Shown here: positions 29,769 through 34,616 of the stretch, piece by piece
Numbering within the stretch: position 1 is the stretch's first letter
How the letters are laid out: every line of letters begins with the position of its first letter
Assembly (NCBI GenBank): GCA_030425395.1
Contig: JAUIAS010000033.1
Span: 1-34,616 of the forward strand
Direction: 5' to 3'
Source: Alphaproteobacteria bacterium
GTDB taxonomy: Bacteria; Pseudomonadota; Alphaproteobacteria; Rhodobacterales; Rhodobacteraceae
DNA length: 34,616 nucleotides
Program-made: the position numbers and the translations under genes
The notes under the pieces: model-generated
Seen by the model: only the letters and a program-made list of their open reading frames with translations
Told to the model about the DNA's origin: nothing
The model's database searches: none

Positions 29769-30929
29769 ATGACTTCTTCATCTGATCTGTCCAATGTCCG
29801 CCGCCCGATCGCCTCGGCGAACGGGTTGCCGAATGCTCATTACATCGACCCCGCTATGCACGAAGAGGAAAAGCACGCGCTGCTTTTCGGCACATGGAGC
29901 GGTCTTGCCACCGCGTCGGATGTGCCGGAACCGGGCGATGCGGTGCCGATGACCTTTCTCGGCCTGCCCTTGTTGCTGCTGCGCGACCGCAACGGTCAGG
30001 TGCGCGTGTTCCAGAACATCTGCCGCCATCGTGGCATGATCCTTGTCGAAGAACCCCGCAAGATCGAAGGCGCAATCCGTTGTCCCTATCATAGCTGGTG
30101 CTATTCCACCGAAGGTCGCCTTGTCAGCACGCCCCATGTCGGCGGTCCCGGCCGCAACACCCACGAGGGGTTGCAGCGGTCCGAGCTGGGGCTTTTCGAG
30201 GTGCGCAGCCATGTCTGGCGCGACATCGTGTGGATCAACGTGGATGGCAAGGCCCCGGAATTCGAAGACGCCTTTGCCCACGTCATCAGCCGCTGGGCCG
30301 AATTCGAACAACCACTCTTTCACGGTGGCGAAGACAGCCGGTTCACCCTTGAGGTCGCCTGCAACTGGAAACTGGCGGTGGAAAACTATTGCGAAAGCTA
30401 TCACCTGCCATGGGTGCATCCCGGCCTGAACAGCTATTCCCGGCTGGAAGACCATTACCACATCGAAGAACCGGGCGCGTTTTCCGGTCAGGGCACCTTG
30501 GTCTATCGTCAACTTGAGGATGACGATGGCACCCGCTTTGACGATTTCAAAGGTCTGAGCAGCAAATGGGACACCGCAGCCGAATATATCTCGGCCTATC
30601 CCAACGTGTTGCTGGGGGTTCATCGCGATCATGCCTTTGCGATCATCCTGCAACCGGTGGCACAGGACCGGACGGTGGAACACATCCACCTGTATTATGC
30701 CACGCCCGAAAGCGACGACGCCCTGCGCAAGCGCAACACCGAGCTTTGGAAAGAGGTGTTTGCCGAAGACGTGTTTGTTGTCGAAGGGATGCAACGCGGC
30801 CGCCACGCCACCGAATTTGATGGCGGGCGGTTTTCACCGGCGATGGACGGGCCGACCCACCTGTTTCACGACTGGGTGGCAGAACGGTTGATGGCACAGC
30901 GGGAACTGGGCCGGGCGGCTGCGGAATGA
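29769..30929 (+). CDS. Rieske non-heme iron oxygenase alpha subunit
   Basis: This 386-residue protein has an N-terminal Rieske [2Fe-2S] domain with CRHRGMILVEEP (Cys-x-His) and CPYHSWCY (Cys-x2-His), and a C-terminal catalytic domain with the mononuclear iron ligands in ENYCESYHLPWVHPGL (two His). The Glu-Asn-x-x-Glu-x-x-His form resembles carnitine oxygenase (CntA) and glycine-betaine or stachydrine demethylases more than classical ring dioxygenases, so oxidative N-demethylation or C-N cleavage of a quaternary amine is plausible but not proven. No reductase gene is adjacent. ATG 29769 has GGAG 8 bases upstream. A 72-residue gene overlaps the stop by 4 bases. Confidence 0.88.
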   Translation: MTSSSDLSNVRRPIASANGLPNAHYIDPAMHEEEKHALLFGTWSGLATASDVPEPGDAVPMTFLGLPLLLLRDRNGQVRVFQNICRHRGMILVEEPRKIEGAIRCPYHSWCYSTEGRLVSTPHVGGPGRNTHEGLQRSELGLFEVRSHVWRDIVWINVDGKAPEFEDAFAHVISRWAEFEQPLFHGGEDSRFTLEVACNWKLAVENYCESYHLPWVHPGLNSYSRLEDHYHIEEPGAFSGQGTLVYRQLEDDDGTRFDDFKGLSSKWDTAAEYISAYPNVLLGVHRDHAFAIILQPVAQDRTVEHIHLYYATPESDDALRKRNTELWKEVFAEDVFVVEGMQRGRHATEFDGGRFSPAMDGPTHLFHDWVAERLMAQRELGRAAAE

Positions 30930-31144
30930 CAAAGGTGGCGCTGGACGCGGCCCTTCTTGATGCGCATCAGCGTCATGACGGGGCCGCGCTTGTGGCCCTT
31001 TACGCTCAGGCCGCAGACGCCGCCGAAGATCTGGACGCCGCGTGCTTCTACCTCACCCATGCTTATGTTTTTGCCCTGGACACCGGCGACACACGCGCCG
31101 GGGATTTGCGCGCGCGGCTTGTCGCGCATGGGCGGGAGGAATAG
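30926..31144 (+). CDS. Small Ala-rich protein coupled to the Rieske oxygenase
   Basis: This 72-residue, all-helical-looking protein is not a family I recognise. Its start overlaps the oxygenase stop (ATGA), so co-expression is firm. The sequence has a repeat-like helix pair (LLDAHQRHDGAALVALYAQAADAA and AACFYLTHAYVFALDTGD) similar to one tetratricopeptide unit, which suggests a protein-binding accessory role. It contains a single Cys and no metal motif. Convergent with the DUF2189 gene, 18 bp apart. Confidence 0.72.
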   Translation: MTKVALDAALLDAHQRHDGAALVALYAQAADAAEDLDAACFYLTHAYVFALDTGDTRAGDLRARLVAHGREE

Positions 31145-31162
31145 CGCAGACCTCTGAAAATG

Positions 31163-31957
31163 TCAGGACGCGCCCGGATCAGGCGCGGTGAGCAAGCGGT
31201 AAAGATGCCAGCTTGAATGTCCCAATAGCGGCAGCACGATCAACAACCCCAGAAACCACGGCAGCATTGCAACAAAGGTCAGCACCGCGATCATCGCCCC
31301 CCACCCCAGCATGACGACGGGATTGGCCAGCACATACTGAAACGACGTGATCATCGCGGTGACAAAATCCACCTCGCGGTCCAGCAACAGCGGCAGGGAC
31401 AGCACCGTGATCATATACAGCAACAGCGCAAAGGCCGCGCCCACCACCGTGCCCACGGCCAACATGGTCAGACCGTTCCCCGTCAGGAAGACCTCAAAGG
31501 AACTGGACACATTGGTCATGGTCGACAAGCCCAGAAACAGGGCAAAGATCATGTGCCCCAGAAAGAACCAGAACAGGAACACCACAACGATGATCGCGCA
31601 GATCGACGGCAATTGCCGACGGCTTTGATGCAGGACCACGCCCATCACATCGGCCCAATGCACCGGGTTTTCCGTCTCAAGCCTGCGCGACACCTCATAG
31701 AGACCAACCGCGAGAAACGGGCCGATCAACGGAAAGCCGATCGCGGCAAGCACCAGCCAGAAGGTCGTTCCGGTGGCAGCGGTCACCCAGGTCATTGCGA
31801 TGCCCGCCAGCGCGTAAACCGATGAAAAGAACAAGCCAAACAGCGGCGCGCGGCGCATGTCCTGCCACCCCAGCGCCAAGGCCTGTTTCAGTGTGGTAAA
31901 ATCAACTGCGCGCATTTCGGGCACGCCGAATTCGGGCGCGTTTGCAGGATCGTGCAT
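31163..31957 (-). CDS. DUF2189 multi-pass membrane protein
   Basis: This 264-residue inner-membrane protein has about six hydrophobic segments, for example [74 protein letters not shown] and [40 protein letters not shown]. The conserved [19 protein letters not shown] start and GHSSWHLYR end match the DUF2189 family. Function is unknown. GGGAGGAC lies just before ATG 31957. Monocistronic by layout. Confidence 0.85.
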   Translation of the reverse strand: MHDPANAPEFGVPEMRAVDFTTLKQALALGWQDMRRAPLFGLFFSSVYALAGIAMTWVTAATGTTFWLVLAAIGFPLIGPFLAVGLYEVSRRLETENPVHWADVMGVVLHQSRRQLPSICAIIVVVFLFWFFLGHMIFALFLGLSTMTNVSSSFEVFLTGNGLTMLAVGTVVGAAFALLLYMITVLSLPLLLDREVDFVTAMITSFQYVLANPVVMLGWGAMIAVLTFVAMLPWFLGLLIVLPLLGHSSWHLYRLLTAPDPGAS

Positions 31958-32103
31958 TGTGTCCTCCCTTGGGCGGTCCTGTCGTCATTTTCGGTTCGCG
32001 CGACACCCAGCCTAGCACCGCTGTGATTGCCGTGTCGCGGGAAAAAACGGCTCCGAAGGCCCGTGGGCACCCCTTTCGCAGCCCTCGACACACGCATAGG
32101 GCG

Positions 32104-32121
32104 ATTTCCCCGCGGGGAAAT
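32104..32121. promoter_or_regulatory. 18-bp perfect palindrome between amidase and DUF2189 genes
   Basis: ATTTCCCCGCGGGGAAAT is a perfect palindrome in the 221-bp gap 31958-32178. It could be the amidase terminator (stop 58 bp before it on the minus strand) or an operator for the DUF2189 gene 147 bp on. A second small inverted repeat GGGTG-GTTAA-CACCC (about 32149-32163) lies closer to the amidase stop. Nothing coding is seen in the gap. Confidence 0.4.
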
Positions 32122-32178
32122 GCGTAATCCTATATTCATCTTTATGAACAGGGTGTTAACCACCCAACCCGTGGCGTG

Positions 32179-33579
32179 TCAGGCGGGTGGATGTTCCTGC
32201 GGCCAGCGTGTCGCGGCATGATAAGCGGCACCGATCTCAAACAGGCGCGCGTCGGTTCCGTGCGCCCCGATCATCTGCACCCCCATGGGCAGCCCCCCTG
32301 CCCCAAAGCCCGAAGGTGCCGCAAGAACCGGAAGCCCGATCAGCCCTGCGGGCACCACCACCTGCATCCAGCGGTGATAGGTGTCCATTTCGGTGCCGGC
32401 CACTTCGGTTGGATAGTCCATCGTCACGTCAAACGGCCACATCTGGGCCGACGGCAGGATCAGCATGTCATACTCTTGAAACAGCTCAGCCGCGCGCAGG
32501 AACCATTGCGACCGGATCACGCTGAGCCGATGCACATCCAAAGCGGACATTTCCCGACCGCGCGCCACCTCCCATTGGGCCGTATCCTTGGTCTGGGTGA
32601 TCTTGTCCCCCATCGCATCAAGCGACCCCGCCACCGCCGCGGAGCGAAGCCCGATCCACGCGGTCCAGATCGTCTCAAGATCGAACGGCGGCTCCACATC
32701 CTTGACCACGGCACCAAGGGCGCGCAACACGTCCAGTGTGGCGCAGCAAGTATCCAGCACACCGTCTTCCATCGGCAAGGCACCGCCCCAATCACCCAGC
32801 CAACCGACCCGCAACCCTGTCAGGTCCGCCGCTTGCACGGGTGAGATCGGTTGCCACGGGCGGCCATGGGGCACGCGCGGGTCGGGGCCCGCGATTACAT
32901 CCAGCAGGATCGCCATGTCTTCGGGGCTGCGGGCCATTGGGCCAAGGGTGGCCAGTTGGCCCATGAACATTTCGCCGCGCGGATCCGGCGGGACCAGTCC
33001 CCAAGTCGGGCGAAACCCATAGACGTTGTTCCACGCCGCCGGGTTGCGCAGGCTGCCCATCATGTCAGACCCATCGGCAAGCGCGACCATGCCTGCAGCC
33101 AGTGCCGCCGCCGCCCCGCCAGACGATCCCCCCGCGCTGCGACCCAGAGCATAGGGATTGCGGGTGGCACTATAGACCGGGTTGAACGTATGCGATCCAA
33201 GGCCGAATTCCGGCACGTTGGTCTTGCCGATCAGGATCGCCCCCGCTGCCCGCAATCGCGCGGCCAGGATATCATCCACCTGCGGCACGAAATCGGCCAG
33301 GACCGGCGAGCCCATCGTGGTTGTGATCCCCTTGGTATGGACCAGATCCTTGACCGCGATGGGTAAACCATGCAGCGGGCCACGCGCACCTGAGGCGGCA
33401 TCGGCGGCGCGGGCTTCGGCCATCAGGGCATCCCTGTCGCGAAGTGCGACGATGGCATTGAGATCGCCGTTGGTTTCGGCGATGCGATCCAGCGTGCGCG
33501 TCATCAGTGTTTCGGCGCTGAGGCTGTCACCGCGCAACGCGGCCAGCAAATCGGCAGCCGAGGGTGGAACAATATCCAT
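32179..33579 (-). CDS. Amidase signature family hydrolase
   Basis: This 466-residue amidase has the Ser-cisSer-Lys triad: Lys77 in GLPIAVKDL, cis-Ser152 in RSAGGSSGGAAAAL, and nucleophile Ser176 in GSDMMGSLRNPAA (the usual DxGGS reads DMMGS). It hydrolyses an amide, possibly a small carboxamide, to acid and ammonia in the cytoplasm; the C-terminal half that sets specificity does not identify the substrate. ATG 33579 is chosen; a GTG two codons earlier overlaps the SDR stop. It is translationally coupled to the SDR gene directly upstream (TGATCATG), so the two probably act on related metabolites. Confidence 0.9.
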   Translation of the reverse strand: MDIVPPSAADLLAALRGDSLSAETLMTRTLDRIAETNGDLNAIVALRDRDALMAEARAADAASGARGPLHGLPIAVKDLVHTKGITTTMGSPVLADFVPQVDDILAARLRAAGAILIGKTNVPEFGLGSHTFNPVYSATRNPYALGRSAGGSSGGAAAALAAGMVALADGSDMMGSLRNPAAWNNVYGFRPTWGLVPPDPRGEMFMGQLATLGPMARSPEDMAILLDVIAGPDPRVPHGRPWQPISPVQAADLTGLRVGWLGDWGGALPMEDGVLDTCCATLDVLRALGAVVKDVEPPFDLETIWTAWIGLRSAAVAGSLDAMGDKITQTKDTAQWEVARGREMSALDVHRLSVIRSQWFLRAAELFQEYDMLILPSAQMWPFDVTMDYPTEVAGTEMDTYHRWMQVVVPAGLIGLPVLAAPSGFGAGGLPMGVQMIGAHGTDARLFEIGAAYHAATRWPQEHPPA

Positions 33580-33581
33580 GA

Positions 33582-34349
33582 TCACGCCTCGACCGTGCGA
33601 CCGCGCAGGGCCGGAAGGCCCACGCCGGTGCTGTCAAAACCGCCATCCGAAGCAATCACCTGTCCGGTGACATAGCTTGCCTCGGGCGAACACAGAAACA
33701 CGATTACCGAGGCGATTTCATCTTCGGAGCCATACCGGTTAAGCGGCACGGCGTCGTGATACGCGGCAATGATCTCGGGCGAATGCACCGCCATGGCCAG
33801 CTTGGTGCGCACCGGGCCGGGGGCCACGCAGTTGGCGCGCACGCCATATTCGCCCAGTTCTGCGGCCTGCTGTTTGGTCAGTTGGATCACCCCCGCCTTT
33901 GAGGTGCCGTAGGCCACCCGCAGGGTCGAGGCCCGCAGACCGGAAATGCTTGCGATATTGACGATGCAGCCCTTGGTGTCCTTGAGCGGCGCAATCGCGG
34001 CCTGAGAACAAAGGAACACCCCGTCAAGATTGGTCGCCATCACGGTGCGCCAGCGTTCAAAGCTGGTTTCTTCGATGGGGCCGAAGTCAGCCACGCCCGC
34101 ATTATTGACGAGCGCATCTATTCGACCGAACGCGGCAAGCGTTTCCGCGACCATCCGTTCGGCGTCTTCCGGGATCGAAACATCGGCATCGACCACAAGG
34201 ACATTGTCCAGCCCATCCGCGGCCTTGGCCAGCTCGGCGCTGTCGCGATCGACCATGGCGACGCGCGCGCCCTTGGCCAGAAGCTGTTTCGTCGTGGCAA
34301 GCCCGATCCCACGCGCCGCGCCGGTTACAATGACACATTTCCCGTCCAT
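33582..34349 (-). CDS. Short-chain dehydrogenase/reductase
   Basis: This 255-residue classical SDR oxidoreductase has the cofactor motif TGAARGIG (9-16) and DADV near 54-57. LVNNAGVADFG is also present, as are the catalytic Ser in NIASISG and the Tyr-x3-Lys pair in YGTSKAG, with NCVAPGPVRTKL and YVTGQVIASDGGF in the C-terminal part. Asp in VAMVDRDSAE after the second strand favours NAD(H) over NADP(H). It resembles 3-oxoacyl-ACP reductase/glucose dehydrogenase-type SDRs; the substrate is unknown. AGGAAA lies before ATG 34349. First gene of the SDR-amidase operon. Confidence 0.9.
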   Translation of the reverse strand: MDGKCVIVTGAARGIGLATTKQLLAKGARVAMVDRDSAELAKAADGLDNVLVVDADVSIPEDAERMVAETLAAFGRIDALVNNAGVADFGPIEETSFERWRTVMATNLDGVFLCSQAAIAPLKDTKGCIVNIASISGLRASTLRVAYGTSKAGVIQLTKQQAAELGEYGVRANCVAPGPVRTKLAMAVHSPEIIAAYHDAVPLNRYGSEDEIASVIVFLCSPEASYVTGQVIASDGGFDSTGVGLPALRGRTVEA

Positions 34350-34450
34350 GGTTTCCTCCCCCGTCTCAGACGCGCAAAGAAAACCCGATCAGAGCGGGGA
34401 AGGCCAGCGAGAAACCTTCGAAGTCACCCAAGAAAATAAGCTACCAAAAC

Positions 34451-34463
34451 AACTTGAGAAGTT
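34451..34463. promoter_or_regulatory. Inverted repeat in the SDR promoter region
   Basis: AACTT (34451-34455) and AAGTT (34459-34463) are inverted around GAG, about 100 bp upstream of the SDR start and 26 bp from the end of the insertion sequence. Candidate operator only; the arms are short. The rest of 34350-34489 shows no gene. Confidence 0.3.
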
Positions 34464-34489
34464 AGCATGAAAAGCTTTACAACCCAAAG

Positions 34490-34616
34490 GGGCTTTGTTG
34501 CACAAATCGGATTGCGACCGGACTTTCCCTTTCCCCGGACAGACCTATCCTACGGGCACCGTGACGGGTATGCCGAGAGCGGTGTAGCGGTTGAGCACCG
34601 CGACGCGGATCTGGAT
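34490..34616 (-). mobile_element. End of an IS5-family insertion sequence (continues outside window)
   Basis: From 34490, GGGCTTTGTTGCACAAATCG closely resembles the terminal inverted repeat of IS903-type IS5 elements (GGCTTTGTTGAATAAATC). About 55 bp inside lies the stop codon of a transposase C-terminus on the minus strand. The other end and any target duplication are beyond the window. The insertion places the element about 140 bp upstream of the SDR-amidase operon. Confidence 0.75.
34545..34616 (-). CDS. IS5-family transposase, C-terminal fragment at window edge
   Basis: The last 23 residues (IQIRVAVLNRYTALGIPVTV..VG) end at TAG 34547-34545 and resemble the C-terminus of IS5-family transposases (the VLNRYTALGIP type tail). 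The rest of the gene lies beyond the window, so integrity cannot be judged. The short distance from stop to inverted repeat fits the family. Confidence 0.65.
   Translation of the reverse strand: MQIRVAVLNRYTALGIPVTVPVG

Overview
The window looks like about 34.6 kb of chromosome from a marine alphaproteobacterium of the Rhodobacteraceae (Roseobacter group). This is inferred from the high-GC coding style, a DksA lacking the zinc-finger cysteines, the gene pair resembling Rhodobacter RSP_2647/RSP_2648 (RNA methyltransferase and PIN protein), lineage-typical DUF6778, DUF2927 and DUF2852 proteins, a TakP-type TRAP transporter, and the GC-rich hairpin repeats common downstream of genes in this group. 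No rRNA, tRNA, CRISPR array or prophage was seen.

Left edge (1-751): a partial minus-strand gene encodes a short leader followed by at least five tandem units of about 20 residues, each carrying the heptad FSSGSAP. Its upstream region holds five GANTC sites in 144 bp and one perfect DnaA box. This is the least explained gene in the window. Then come exonuclease III (xth), a FAD monooxygenase and dksA. From 3470 to 7735 lies a plus-strand series: a MoxR-type AAA ATPase, a GNAT acetyltransferase, a DUF2927 lipoprotein, a tiny membrane protein and a CoxE-type VWA protein. A cytochrome P450 and an M48 peptidase follow.

Middle (9.7-18.1 kb): a minus-strand operon of a DUF6778 lipoprotein, an RlmI-like RNA methyltransferase and a PIN protein. 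The methyltransferase start codon sits in the loop of a perfect hairpin. Next are glnE with a small overlapping downstream gene, a YbaK deacylase, a DUF2852 membrane protein behind a duplicated 19-bp operator, an RDD membrane protein and the Bpt/Ate aminoacyltransferase.

18.2-25.4 kb is a nutrient-sensing module. A TRAP uptake operon on the minus strand (substrate-binding protein, small and large membrane subunits, with an internal terminator after the binding-protein gene) is divergent from a Cache-domain histidine kinase and its NarL-type response regulator. The likely ligand is a 2-oxo or 2-hydroxy monocarboxylate, and the shared intergenic region holds a palindromic candidate binding site.

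25.5-28.2 kb is ilvBN (acetolactate synthase), preceded by an attenuation leader: a sigma70-type promoter, a 15-codon leader peptide with a Leu-Ile-Val-Val-Val run, an antiterminator pairing and a terminator with nine Ts. This is the best-supported regulatory system in the window.

Right part (28.2-34.6 kb): a hypothetical acidic protein, an XRE-type regulator, a Rieske oxygenase alpha subunit with a small coupled gene, a DUF2189 membrane protein, an SDR-amidase operon, and the end of an IS5-family insertion sequence with the C-terminus of its transposase, which runs off the window just upstream of that operon.
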